From Polynucleobacter sp. KF022 (lineage in GTDB: Bacteria; Pseudomonadota; Gammaproteobacteria; Burkholderiales; Burkholderiaceae), in the NCBI RefSeq assembly GCF_027924105.1, contig NZ_AP026972.1:1488001-1552000 (forward strand): 64,000 nt of DNA. The letters run 5' to 3'. The translations under genes and the position numbers were made by a program. The notes beneath the pieces are model-generated. The model was given only the letters and a program-made list of their open reading frames with translations, did not search any database and was not told the origin of the DNA. Each line of letters begins with the position of its first letter. Position 1 is the first letter of the stretch. Positions 1 through 7,621 of the stretch are shown piece by piece.

Positions 1-1
1 A

Positions 2-727
2 GATGGGCTAACTCTAGTTCTTGCATCACCCGCTGAAGTACTGGTTGGACCAATTGCCGGCCAAAAGACTTCTTACGACCCACAAAAAGATTTAATCCCA
101 GTTGTGCTAGTTGGGGAAACGCCGCTTGGGGTTGTTGCCCACCCATCTATCGCCGGCTCAAATTTAGGAGAGGCATTAGCAAATTCAAAGAAAAGTGGGA
201 AAGAGTTAAGCTACGGCACTCCCGGCAATGGGAGCAGCATGCACTTTGCAGGGGAAGCAATTCAAGAAGGTACAAATACACCTTTAAATCACATTCCTTA
301 TCGTGGCGCGGCACCCGCAGTAAATGATGTACTTGGGAATCAAGTAAATATGGCTATTGTTGGGCTGCCACCTACAGTCGCACATATTAAAGCTGGCAAT
401 ATGAAATTATTGGCGGTGACAACAATGAAGCGTAGTCCAGCATTCCCTGATGCTCCTTCAATTGCTGAAATACCTGGTTTGAAAGGTTATCGCTTTTCAA
501 ACTGGATGTTGCTACTAGCGCCAGCAGGCACTCCAAATACAATTGTTAATAAGATTGCTCAAGATACCAACAAGGTCTTGTCTGAACCTGATATTAAGAA
601 AAAGCTTGAGGAAGCAGGCGTAGACGGTGTAGGACTTACAGGGGCAGACTTGAATAAATTTTTGGGCGAAGAACGTGCCAGATACACATCAATTGCAAAA
701 TCTGGAAAAATCAAATTTAGCGAATAG
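2..727 (+). CDS. Bug/TctC-family periplasmic binding protein, 5' truncated by window edge
   Basis: This is the C-terminal two thirds of a tripartite tricarboxylate transporter (TTT) solute receptor of the Bug/TctC type. The frame is open from base 2, so the real start and signal peptide lie outside the window. Visible family features are the ligand-loop sequence SYGTPGNGSSMHFAGE, then IPYRGAAPAVNDVLGNQ, then the APAGTP segment before the C-terminal helices. Such proteins capture carboxylates in the periplasm and deliver them to TctA/TctB membrane partners. No TctAB gene is adjacent; a TctB-TctA pair without its own receptor lies at 41280-43263. A hairpin terminator follows at 767-794. The ligand cannot be read from sequence. 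Confidence 0.9.
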   Translation, partial: DGLTLVLASPAEVLVGPIAGQKTSYDPQKDLIPVVLVGETPLGVVAHPSIAGSNLGEALANSKKSGKELSYGTPGNGSSMHFAGEAIQEGTNTPLNHIPYRGAAPAVNDVLGNQVNMAIVGLPPTVAHIKAGNMKLLAVTTMKRSPAFPDAPSIAEIPGLKGYRFSNWMLLLAPAGTPNTIVNKIAQDTNKVLSEPDIKKKLEEAGVDGVGLTGADLNKFLGEERARYTSIAKSGKIKFSE

Positions 728-743
728 CACTATTTTCCCAACC

Positions 744-758
744 GTTACTTAAAGTAAC
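744..758. repeat. Inverted repeat overlapping the shared island-boundary motif
   Basis: GTTACTT-A-AAGTAAC is a perfect 7-bp inverted repeat with one central base. Its right half is part of a motif (about TTAAGTAACGCT) also found upstream of the tRNA 3' halves at 8410 (8361 onward) and, more loosely, at 11813 (11757 onward), each time about 50-56 bp before the half. Confidence 0.55.
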
Positions 759-766
759 GCTCAAAT

Positions 767-794
767 AAAAAGCCACTCCGAAGAGTGGCTTTTT
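767..794 (+). terminator. Rho-independent terminator
   Basis: A perfect 12-bp stem (AAAAAGCCACTC / GAGTGGCTTTTT) has a CGAA tetraloop and a T-run on the plus strand. It ends the TctC transcript. Because it lies immediately beside the tRNA 3'-half relic it may originally have been the terminator of the minus-strand tRNA, since the A-run on the left also gives a T-run on the other strand. Confidence 0.85.
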
Positions 795-799
795 ATTTC

Positions 800-839
800 T
801 GGTGGGCCCACCAGGACTTGAACCTGGGACCAAAGGATT
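800..839 (-). repeat. Displaced tRNA-Ile(CAU) 3' half (att-like relic 1)
   Basis: These 40 nt are identical, base for base, to the 3' exon of the intact tRNA at 11813-11852: the 3' side of the anticodon arm, the variable loop, the T arm (GGTTCAAGTCC), the acceptor strand and the encoded CCA. No 5' half lies upstream on the minus strand, so it cannot fold as a tRNA. It is best explained as a displaced tRNA end left by an integrating element. Confidence 0.9.
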
Positions 840-917
840 CCGGTTTGTGTAGCTTTCACTACTCCCTGGACTATGCCTTCACCATATCGATTGCTCGACT
901 TAGGTGGGGCGTCCAGT
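840..917 (-). repeat. Group I intron 3' fragment attached to tRNA relic 1
   Basis: The sequence continues directly from the tRNA half into the 3' part of a group I intron. On the minus strand it ends AAACCGG, has a P9 hairpin (GTAGT-GAAA-GCTAC at 849-862) and the conserved GGCATAGTCCAGGGAG block of P7/P8. Similarity to the intact intron fades near 917, three bases before the stop of the next gene. The stem differs from the intact intron but still pairs, so this is a distinct allele rather than a recent copy. Confidence 0.8.
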
Positions 918-919
918 TT

Positions 920-1960
920 TTATCCTAAATTACTTTGAGCAGCCTTAATCATTTTTTTGACCTCTAGACCCTCATTAATAGAATGAATAGTAATTTGAGG
1001 ATTTTGTTTTACAAAAACTCGAAATACTTCATCTGCGAATGCCTGACCAATTGACTCAACACCCTTAAAGTCCAATAACACTGTCTTAAAACGATCTACG
1101 CGATTTAGAATTCTTTTCGCTTGCGAACGCGAAATAAGCTGCCCGCCTTCGTACAGAGCTAGCTTAACTGGAACAATTGTTTTATTAAACGCGTAATCCT
1201 CCTCTTCCGTTCCGCTAAAACTATCAAATACTTCACGTAGTATTCTTTGGGAGTTGAGTGCGATTTTCATGACTACCCGCGTGCCTTTATGGCTCTTTTC
1301 GTTATGAAGTAAGAAGTCCATATCCGAGCCATCGGCATGTGTGAAAACTAAATCTCCAGAAAAAATAAAGAATTCATCAAAAGCACGAGATGAGAAAAAG
1401 ATCCCCTGTCCACTGTGATTACTTGGATCAGTGGTCAACTTTCCTTTACTCAACTCTAAAATGGATTCACGCGGATCCTGCAACTTTAATAATCTGGCGA
1501 TATGGTTAAAAATACCCTCACCATTATCGATAATTGAAATTGAAACAAAATCCGGCGTCCTCTCCACATGTATATAAACCTCAGTACCTTCCGAGTGGTC
1601 AATGGCATTGTTCAGTATTTCAGTAAAGCCGTAATGACAAATGTTGGCAATTTCCTTGGGCAAACCACTAAATATTTCACTAAAGTCACGAGAGTAAACT
1701 TCAGACTCCTCCAATCCCTTTAGCTTAAATAGGCCATCATGAAATCGCTTTGCACCCAATTGATAGGTGCGAGCCTTGGTGCTACCACTTGACGCCAAAA
1801 ATCCATCTTTAACTAAAGCAGCAAAATGCGCATGAATAGCCTGCCTTGTCAGGCCAAACTTTTCTATTGCAGCATGAGCTAAGTCAGGCCTATTAGCCTT
1901 AACCCCATCCACCAAGTATTGACGTATTTCTTGAGAGCGCTTTGTATTGGCAAATTTCAT
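920..1960 (-). CDS. Winged-helix / HATPase / STAS-like (DUF4325) regulator
   Basis: A 346-residue one-protein regulator. Residues about 5-75 form a winged helix-turn-helix (GLTRQAIHAHFAALVKDGFL). Residues about 105-235 are a GHKL ATPase fold with an N box (EILNNAIDHSEG, near 114), G1 box (DNGEGIF, near 145) and G2 box (HSGQGIFFSSR, near 182). The C-terminal 85 residues match the STAS-like DUF4325 pattern (TVLLDFKGVESIGQAFADEV). No phospho-acceptor His box or receiver is present, so it is not a classical sensor kinase; ATP-dependent control of the DNA-binding head or of a partner is an inference. It is the only gene between two tRNA relics. Three operator-like repeats lie directly before its start, suggesting autoregulation. 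Confidence 0.8.
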   Translation of the reverse strand: MKFANTKRSQEIRQYLVDGVKANRPDLAHAAIEKFGLTRQAIHAHFAALVKDGFLASSGSTKARTYQLGAKRFHDGLFKLKGLEESEVYSRDFSEIFSGLPKEIANICHYGFTEILNNAIDHSEGTEVYIHVERTPDFVSISIIDNGEGIFNHIARLLKLQDPRESILELSKGKLTTDPSNHSGQGIFFSSRAFDEFFIFSGDLVFTHADGSDMDFLLHNEKSHKGTRVVMKIALNSQRILREVFDSFSGTEEEDYAFNKTIVPVKLALYEGGQLISRSQAKRILNRVDRFKTVLLDFKGVESIGQAFADEVFRVFVKQNPQITIHSINEGLEVKKMIKAAQSNLG

Positions 1961-1968
1961 GTCTATTT

Positions 1969-2022
1969 TTGTAAAGTTTTACAAGATTATTGTAAAGTTT
2001 TTATAAATTATTGTAAAGTTTT
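1969..2022. promoter_or_regulatory. Three 12-bp operator repeats at exact 21-bp spacing
   Basis: TTGTAAAGTTTT occurs three times, starting at 1969, 1990 and 2011, so the period is exactly 21 bp (two helical turns). The copy nearest the gene is a perfect inverted repeat (TTGTAAA-GT-TTTACAA, 1969-1984); the other two are imperfect on the second arm. The third copy overlaps the putative -10 box. This is the expected layout for cooperative binding of a dimeric winged-helix repressor on one DNA face, most likely the regulator encoded just downstream at 920-1960. Confidence 0.75.
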
Positions 2023-2039
2023 TGATCAATGATTGACAA
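2010..2039 (-). promoter_or_regulatory. Sigma70-type promoter of the wHTH-HATPase gene
   Basis: On the minus strand, -35 TTGTCA (2034-2039) and -10 TACAAT (2010-2015) are 18 bp apart, and the start codon lies at 1960. The -10 overlaps operator copy 3, and copies 1 and 2 lie in the leader, so a bound protein would block initiation. Confidence 0.6.
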
Positions 2040-2055
2040 GAAACTATAGATAAAT

Positions 2056-2071
2056 AGTGCTCATGAGCACT
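2056..2071. promoter_or_regulatory. 16-bp perfect palindrome AGTGCTCATGAGCACT
   Basis: A perfect 16-bp palindrome without spacer lies 17 bp upstream of the -35 box of the regulator gene. It has the size of an operator for a dimeric protein. The rest of the 2072-2261 interval holds no gene; its only visible structure is three TATCCAC words (2091, 2134 and 2145), two of them extended to TTATCCACC and so resembling DnaA boxes. Confidence 0.5.
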
Positions 2072-2261
2072 CTGGGGCCCATTTAAGCCTTATCCACCGC
2101 CTAGTCAAACTGAGTCTCTTTAGCAGTAGCTCGTATCCACTTGTTATCCACCTTATAGCGACATTGCCACACGGCAAATGCTCGCGTTGATACAGGGTTA
2201 GGTTACGGTGTATGAGAGCAGACAGCCAAAGAAAACCCTTAGGATTAAGAGTTATAAATAA

Positions 2262-2293
2262 AAATGACTTAGGAATTTCTTCCTAAGTCATTT
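2262..2293. terminator. Hairpin next to tRNA relic 2
   Basis: A perfect 14-bp stem (AAATGACTTAGGAA / TTCCTAAGTCATTT) with a TTTC loop lies seven bases left of the tRNA 3' half at 2300. Position and size match the hairpins beside the other three tRNA 3' ends although the stem sequence differs. It could terminate minus-strand transcription from the 2344-7530 operon. Confidence 0.65.
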
Positions 2294-2299
2294 CATTTC

Positions 2300-2339
2300 T
2301 GGTGGGCCCACCAGGACTTGAAGCTGGGACCAAAGGATT
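2300..2339 (-). repeat. Displaced tRNA-Ile(CAU) 3' half (att-like relic 2)
   Basis: A 40-nt copy of the tRNA 3' exon with one difference: the T-stem GGTTC reads GCTTC, breaking pair 53-61. Unlike the relics at 800 and 8410, no intron sequence follows; it ends at GGATT and the stop codon of the next gene is five bases away. Confidence 0.88.
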
Positions 2340-2343
2340 TCCC

Positions 2344-3501
2344 CTAAACATAACATGGGCCATCAATTAGAGGGTGATCCTTTACAAAATCTAAATTAAT
2401 TTTCATCCCAATTCCTACGCCATCATAAGGTTTCACATAACCCTCTGAATCGAGTTCATAGGCAGATTTATCCATCATCTCATCCCTAAAGGGATTCAAA
2501 GAAGTAACGTCCCCTTCAAAATAACCCGGATTATCAATGGCAGAAAGGAAATGGATTGTTGTCCCCATATTAATTGCGGTAGCAGAGGTGTGGGGATTAA
2601 TTGTTAATTTATTAGCGCCGGCCATAGCAGCAATTCTCATGGACTCAGTCACACCGCCAGTCTTTGATAAATCCGGCTGAATAAACTGCACATCTCCATC
2701 ATCTAAGAGCATTGAGAAATCATAGCGGGTATAGTGATTTTCACCGGCTGCAAATGGAACCCGACCCAAACTGCGTGCCATACGATATGCCTTTCGATCT
2801 TGGGGCGGGAATGGCTCCTCCAACCAACTCACACCAGCCTCATCAAATGCAGGCATTACCTTACGCACATCTGCTAAGGTGTAGTTAGTGTTGGCGTCAA
2901 CCAATATATCAATTTCATCGCCTACCGCCTTACGAACTGCATGCACCCTGACGATATCTTTCTCAGCAGTATCTCCCACGCGCAACTTCAATGCTCGATA
3001 TCCTGTTGCTACATGCTCTTGCGCTTCTTTAGCTAATGATGCTGGCTCTTGCCACCCTAAAGCGATTCCACCTGCGTAAGCCTTAATCTTTTTAGAGGCA
3101 CCACCTAGCATCCGATATAAAGGTTGTTGCATGATTTGAGCACGTATATCCCATAATGCAATATCAATTCCACTTAAAGCCAAAACTGCTGCTGCGCCCA
3201 TACCATGGCTAGAGATTTGCATCTTATAAACGCGCGCCCAAATGCCGTTGATATCCATTGCATCACTATTGAGTACAAGCTCCCGCATGGTTGTATCAAT
3301 TAACTTTGCAATTGCACCTGGAGCGCGCCCATGGTGTGCTTCACCCCAGCCAACATGACCATCTTCCGTTTCAATGCGAACTAATACCGAGTCACGTTTT
3401 ACGCACTTTCCAATCCCTAGACGAACCGACTTGTTCTCAGGAACGGGAAAGGAAATAGGAACCGCCTCTAACTTCACGATACGCATTGGATTACTGGTCA
3501 T
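2344..3501 (-). CDS. Mandelate racemase/muconate lactonizing enzyme family protein (copy 1)
   Basis: A 385-residue enolase-superfamily enzyme, normal length. The N-terminal capping domain is followed by a TIM barrel with the base motif KLR (in ALKLRVGD), metal ligands Asp in LVDANT, Glu in WLEEPFPP and Glu in AGENHYTR, then the Asp/His pair in IQPDLSKTGG and NPHTS. That pattern is the mandelate racemase subgroup, which includes acid-sugar dehydratases and racemases. It is the last gene of a minus-strand operon with a dehydrogenase, an FAH hydrolase, a second enolase-family enzyme and a TctC receptor, so it probably acts on a sugar acid or related hydroxy acid. Substrate not determinable by eye. 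Confidence 0.9.
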   Translation of the reverse strand: MTSNPMRIVKLEAVPISFPVPENKSVRLGIGKCVKRDSVLVRIETEDGHVGWGEAHHGRAPGAIAKLIDTTMRELVLNSDAMDINGIWARVYKMQISSHGMGAAAVLALSGIDIALWDIRAQIMQQPLYRMLGGASKKIKAYAGGIALGWQEPASLAKEAQEHVATGYRALKLRVGDTAEKDIVRVHAVRKAVGDEIDILVDANTNYTLADVRKVMPAFDEAGVSWLEEPFPPQDRKAYRMARSLGRVPFAAGENHYTRYDFSMLLDDGDVQFIQPDLSKTGGVTESMRIAAMAGANKLTINPHTSATAINMGTTIHFLSAIDNPGYFEGDVTSLNPFRDEMMDKSAYELDSEGYVKPYDGVGIGMKINLDFVKDHPLIDGPCYV

Positions 3502-3512
3502 GTTTTACTCAA

Positions 3513-4469
3513 TTAAAGAAACACTTCTGGGTTAACAATATTTTTGGGACGATTACCATTTAGGATAGCGAGTATTGTTGCTACAGATCCTTCGCTCATG
3601 CCTTTCATGCTGCTAGCTGTGATAGAGGCGATATGGGGCGTTAGCAATAAATTTGGGCAATCAAAAACCGCCTCCTGGCCAGACAGTGGCTGTTGATCAT
3701 ACACGTCCATTGCTGCACCAGCTATTGCACCTGACTTAAGTGCTTTTATAACTGCTTGCGTATCCACCACAGGTCCGCGAGCGATATTAATTAAAATGGC
3801 GTTGGGCTTCATTGCAGAAATCGCCGCTTGATCCACCAAACCCCGTGTTTCCTCGTTTAAAGGACAGCAGATGACAATCACATCTGATTGAGAAAAGAGC
3901 TCTATCTTAGTAACCGCCCGTACTCCACTCGCCAGAGCCTCTGGTCGCCTAGTCAGCGCAATAGTTTTCATTTGCAAGCCTACTGCAGCCTGCGCCAATT
4001 TACTACCAATTGCGCCAAACCCAATAATTCCTAAAGTCGTGTTAGCTATCTCTGCCGATGGGTCTGCTAACGGACGCGCTTTTGCCCAGCCCTCGCTTCT
4101 TAGTCGTGAATCAATCAAATCTAAACGGCGACGGAAATAAAAAATAGCGGCTAAGCAATATTCAACAACAGCATTAGTATTTGATCCAGGTAGGTTTGCT
4201 ACAGGGATTCCTTTTTTGGTAGCAGCATCGACTGGAATAAAATCCAATCCCACGCCATGACGCACTACCGCCTTTAGTTGTTGAACCTGATCAAAAATAT
4301 CTGGAGACAACTGACAACGAACAATTAACCCATCACAGTCTGAAATTAGCCCCTTTAAAGTCTCAGGCTTTATATCTGGGGCAACAACTACGTCGCACTC
4401 TTTTATTAATGCTTTATGGCAATCCGGATGTATGGGATTTGTTAAAAGCACTTTAAATCTTTTACTCAA
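3513..4469 (-). CDS. D-isomer-specific 2-hydroxyacid dehydrogenase (NAD-dependent)
   Basis: About 318 residues with split catalytic domains around a Rossmann fold: TLGIIGFGAIGSKLA (GxGxxG), catalytic Arg in NIARGPVVD, and His in TPHIAS. The family oxidises 2-hydroxyacids or reduces 2-ketoacids. An ATG at 4490 is in frame, but the seven codons after it contain AAGGGAG, a good ribosome site placed correctly for the TTG at 4469; that TTG overlaps the stop of the upstream hydrolase gene by 8 bp, typical of translational coupling, so I choose it. Third enzyme of the operon; likely processes a keto- or hydroxy-acid intermediate made by the neighbouring enolase-family enzymes. Confidence 0.85.
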   Translation of the reverse strand: MSKRFKVLLTNPIHPDCHKALIKECDVVVAPDIKPETLKGLISDCDGLIVRCQLSPDIFDQVQQLKAVVRHGVGLDFIPVDAATKKGIPVANLPGSNTNAVVEYCLAAIFYFRRRLDLIDSRLRSEGWAKARPLADPSAEIANTTLGIIGFGAIGSKLAQAAVGLQMKTIALTRRPEALASGVRAVTKIELFSQSDVIVICCPLNEETRGLVDQAAISAMKPNAILINIARGPVVDTQAVIKALKSGAIAGAAMDVYDQQPLSGQEAVFDCPNLLLTPHIASITASSMKGMSEGSVATILAILNGNRPKNIVNPEVFL

Positions 4470-5373
4470 GAAATGGCACTCCCTTTTCAATTGGGTTATT
4501 CAGTATTCCCAACCCTTCAAGCTCAACGCGCACCGTTTGTCCAGGCTCCAACCATGCTGTTGGCTGATGCATCATTGCCAATCCCGCCGGAGTGCCTGTT
4601 GCAATAATATCCCCAGGCTCAAGCGGCATTTTTTTGGAAATATAGGAAATTAACTCTGCAATCTTAAAAAGCATTGTGCCCGTTGTACCATCCTGCAATA
4701 CCCTGCCGTCTACATCCAATTTAATTTCAATGTTGTATGGGTTGACCACTTCATCAGCGGTCACCAGAAAAGGTCCGAAAGGCGCAGAAGCTGGCATATT
4801 TTTTCCACGGACAAAATTACCGTTATCTTGCTTAATCATGCCGCTACCACTGACATCGTTATGCACCGTATAACCCACAATGTAGTCCATGGCATCTTTG
4901 GGCTCTATATACAGTGCCCGCTTGCCAATAATTACAGCTAACTCAGCTTCGTAACCCACGTTACCCACATCTGGTGGAATAAGGATAGGATCATTAGGCC
5001 CTATAACCGTATTTCCAGATCGAATGAAAATAACTGGCTCAGCTGGATAAGGCATTGAACGTTCATCCAAGGCATCTGTAAAATTGTATGCAGCACCAAC
5101 AACCTTTCCGGGATTAGGAATCGGAGAGCATATTGAAATGGTCTGGATACTCACAACCGCACCCTGATCATACTGACCACTCTCAAGCTTGCTTGTAATT
5201 GACTTGGTCAGCGAGGGTAAGCCTGTTTTTACCATCTCAAGCAAGCTTGGGCATTGATTTCCCACAATGTCACTTAAGCTTTCATGAGAGAGATCGAGCA
5301 CATGCAAGGAGTCACTTAATAACACGCCTACTTTAGGCGGTTGGCCATTTTCTGTAAAAGTTAAATATCGCAT
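4462..5373 (-). CDS. Fumarylacetoacetate hydrolase (FAH) family protein
   Basis: A 303-residue single-domain-type FAH protein. Visible signatures are the acidic metal-binding stretch YEAELAVIIG, the GYTVHNDVSG loop, GKNMPASAPFGPFLV and GTPAGLAMM near the C-terminus. Family members hydrolyse or isomerise 2,4-diketo acids and acylpyruvates; 2,4-diketo-3-deoxy-fuconate hydrolase is one known sugar-acid example. With an enolase-family dehydratase and a 2-hydroxyacid dehydrogenase next door, cleavage of a diketo sugar acid is a reasonable but unproven role. It starts 9 bp after the upstream gene. Confidence 0.88.
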   Translation of the reverse strand: MRYLTFTENGQPPKVGVLLSDSLHVLDLSHESLSDIVGNQCPSLLEMVKTGLPSLTKSITSKLESGQYDQGAVVSIQTISICSPIPNPGKVVGAAYNFTDALDERSMPYPAEPVIFIRSGNTVIGPNDPILIPPDVGNVGYEAELAVIIGKRALYIEPKDAMDYIVGYTVHNDVSGSGMIKQDNGNFVRGKNMPASAPFGPFLVTADEVVNPYNIEIKLDVDGRVLQDGTTGTMLFKIAELISYISKKMPLEPGDIIATGTPAGLAMMHQPTAWLEPGQTVRVELEGLGILNNPIEKGVPFLE

Positions 5374-5382
5374 TAGTAGGGT

Positions 5383-6525
5383 CTACGCGACTCGATATTG
5401 ATCAAGAATATGGCGGTTTATCTCAATACCAAGACCTGGCCCTTTTGGAACGCTTATCTTGCCATTACTCTGAACAATAGGATCAACTGATAACAAATCG
5501 CGGAATGGATTCTCGCATTGCTCAAATTCGAATAAAGGAGGGTTGCCTTTAAAGCTTGGCGGCTGGTCTGGAAGCGCTGCCAAGAAATGTAAAGTGGCAG
5601 CAACACCTATAACTGATCCCCACGCATGCGGAACACACTCTACGCCATGAGCACTAGCAAGGGTTGCAATCTTGCGACATTCGCTAATGCCCCCGGCCGC
5701 ACAAACGTCTGGCTGAACAATGTCCATCGCCTTGCGTACCACAATATCTCTAAAGCCCCAGCGAGTAAATTCGTTCTCGCCACCAGCTACAGCCATATCT
5801 AAAGCCCGAGTCACCTCAACATAGCCATCTAAATCCTCAGGAGAAATTGGCTCTTCAAACCACTCAATATCTAACTTCTCGAGCTCTCGTCCAATCTTTA
5901 TTGCCTGGGGAACGGTAAAACAATGATTAGCGTCTACCATCAGTCGCATGTCACCCCCCACCGCTTTTCTAACTGCCTCCACCCGTTTAATATCCAACTT
6001 TAAATCGCCTAGGCCAATCTTCATCTTGATGGCAGTAAAGCCATTTTGCTTAAATTCAATCGCCTCCTCTACCGCTTCCTCGATTAAGCGATCCATATCA
6101 ATAAAATATAGGCCTGTCGCATAAGGCGTTACCTCATCTCGATAAGATCCGCCGATTAATTTGTGAATTGGTTTGCCGCAAGATTTGCCGATAATGTCCC
6201 ATAAGGCGATATCAATTCCACTAATGGCGGAGATTGCCATGCCTGTAGTGCCGTAGTCCTTAATGCGGTTATATAGATCCTCCCAAATTACCTCTACATC
6301 AAATGGGTCTCTACCAATAACCCGAGGGCCGAATTGAGTATCAATAAATGCTTTTGCTACAGTCGATGGGCCATAACACTCGCCCCAACCTACTATTCCA
6401 TCGTTTGTTTCAATTTCAACAATACAAGAACCTCTGGTTTTATAAATCCAACCTCTGGATGAAGTGAATGGCTTTTGTACAGGAGCAGAAACTACGTGAC
6501 ACGTTACTTTTTTAATTTGACTCAT
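5383..6525 (-). CDS. Mandelate racemase/muconate lactonizing enzyme family protein (copy 2)
   Basis: A 380-residue enolase-superfamily enzyme, clearly divergent from the copy at 2344. It shows the KxK base pair (AIKMKIGLGD), metal ligands in LMVDANH, WFEEPISPED and GGENEFTR, and the Asp/His dyad in VQPDVCAAGG and PHAWGS, so the full mandelate racemase subgroup set is intact. Likely an acid-sugar dehydratase, racemase or cycloisomerase. It is the first enzyme gene after the TctC receptor (24 bp gap), consistent with taking the imported substrate. A weak ribosome site (GAAAGAAG) precedes the ATG. Confidence 0.9.
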   Translation of the reverse strand: MSQIKKVTCHVVSAPVQKPFTSSRGWIYKTRGSCIVEIETNDGIVGWGECYGPSTVAKAFIDTQFGPRVIGRDPFDVEVIWEDLYNRIKDYGTTGMAISAISGIDIALWDIIGKSCGKPIHKLIGGSYRDEVTPYATGLYFIDMDRLIEEAVEEAIEFKQNGFTAIKMKIGLGDLKLDIKRVEAVRKAVGGDMRLMVDANHCFTVPQAIKIGRELEKLDIEWFEEPISPEDLDGYVEVTRALDMAVAGGENEFTRWGFRDIVVRKAMDIVQPDVCAAGGISECRKIATLASAHGVECVPHAWGSVIGVAATLHFLAALPDQPPSFKGNPPLFEFEQCENPFRDLLSVDPIVQSNGKISVPKGPGLGIEINRHILDQYRVA

Positions 6526-6549
6526 TAATCTTCTTTCAATTTCGGATGT

Positions 6550-7530
6550 TTATTTTTTCTCAGTAAATACTTTTTTACCAACTACAGCCAGGGTGTTTGT
6601 CACTGCTACGATTTCGTTGCCCAAGGCCTTTCCTGTCAAGCTATCTACTTTTGCGCCACCATCTTCAGACGCAGCTTTAAAGCGTGGATCTTGAATAGCC
6701 TTATTAAAAATCGCAATCAGTTTTTCTTGGATCTCTGGAGGAGTTTTAGCAGGAGCGGCAAGATATGCCATTTGCACTAAAGGGCCATATGGAAATACGT
6801 TGTACCCCTTCTCTTTAAATGTAGGAATATTGGGCATTGATTTGATGCGTTCATTTGCAAATACACCCAAAGGCATCACCATATTGGAGTCGATTTGGGC
6901 CTTACTTTCAGATGGCTTCAATACTGCGGCATCTATCTGCTTACCTGCAAGATCAATAATCACTTTTGATCCACCGGTATAAGGAACCGTAATGATCGAT
7001 GAATCAACCACATTGCCGGTCATCACGGCAAAAATATGATTAAGATTATTACTACCAGGAGTGCCAATAGATATTTTTCCTGGATTTTTTTTAACCATTG
7101 CCTCAAAGCTATTCAAATCTTTGGCCGGACCATCCTTTGGAACAAGCAACAACAATTGATCTGTAGTAACGCGTGCTATGGGAGCAAATTGTTCATTTTT
7201 TAGAGGTGTTAATCCCTGGGCAATCATCGCCAAGGTAGAGCTAGTGCCCATTCCAATCGTGTAACCATCGGGTTCTGCATTAGCAACCTTAGTCATGCCA
7301 ATAGTTCCGGTTGCTCCAGCGACGTTATCCACAACAACTGTAATTCCTTCGTCAGCAAGTATTTTTGAAATCAAACGGGCAGAAATATCATTTGACCCAC
7401 CCACATTCCAGGGCACAATTAACTTTATCTCCTTGGTAGGAAAATCTGCAGCCAGCGCAGGATCTAGCGCCATGAGAATTGCCAAAATATAAGTTGTAAT
7501 TGCACAAATAGTCTTTTTATACATGTTCAT
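6550..7530 (-). CDS. Bug/TctC-family periplasmic binding protein
   Basis: About 326 residues with a Sec signal peptide (MYKKTICAITTYILAILMA..ALA, then ADFPTKEIKLIVPW, the standard Bug mature N-terminus). The longer frame to 7578 is rejected because a strong GGAGGA ribosome site sits just before ATG 7530; ATG 7524 is also possible with better spacing. Typical Bug elements follow: GGSNDISARL, GTIGMTKVANAEPDGYT, SIGTPGSNNLNHIFA and PYTGGSKVIIDLAG. First gene of the catabolic operon, so it likely binds that pathway's substrate. TctA/TctB partners are not encoded locally. Confidence 0.9.
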   Translation of the reverse strand: MNMYKKTICAITTYILAILMALDPALAADFPTKEIKLIVPWNVGGSNDISARLISKILADEGITVVVDNVAGATGTIGMTKVANAEPDGYTIGMGTSSTLAMIAQGLTPLKNEQFAPIARVTTDQLLLLVPKDGPAKDLNSFEAMVKKNPGKISIGTPGSNNLNHIFAVMTGNVVDSSIITVPYTGGSKVIIDLAGKQIDAAVLKPSESKAQIDSNMVMPLGVFANERIKSMPNIPTFKEKGYNVFPYGPLVQMAYLAAPAKTPPEIQEKLIAIFNKAIQDPRFKAASEDGGAKVDSLTGKALGNEIVAVTNTLAVVGKKVFTEKK

Positions 7531-7558
7531 ATCTCCTCCTATAGCAGCAAAGTATACC

Positions 7559-7579
7559 AATGTTATAACAAATAACATT
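7559..7579. promoter_or_regulatory. Inverted repeat, candidate operator of the sugar-acid operon
   Basis: AATGTTAT-AACAA-ATAACATT is a perfect 8-bp inverted repeat; it includes the self-palindrome TGTTATAACA (7561-7570). It lies in the gap between the GntR gene and the TctC start, about 30 bp upstream of the operon's first codon. GntR/FCD regulators bind AT-rich palindromes of this kind, so the regulator at 7622-8302 is the obvious candidate (inference). Confidence 0.55.
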
Positions 7580-7621
7580 CATTTGGTGAAGGGTTTGTTA
7601 TTCCTAAACTACTATTGAGTC

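Noticed and set aside
1969..2022. CRISPR array
   Set aside because: The three 12-bp repeats have 9-bp spacers and no cas genes; they fit an operator array.
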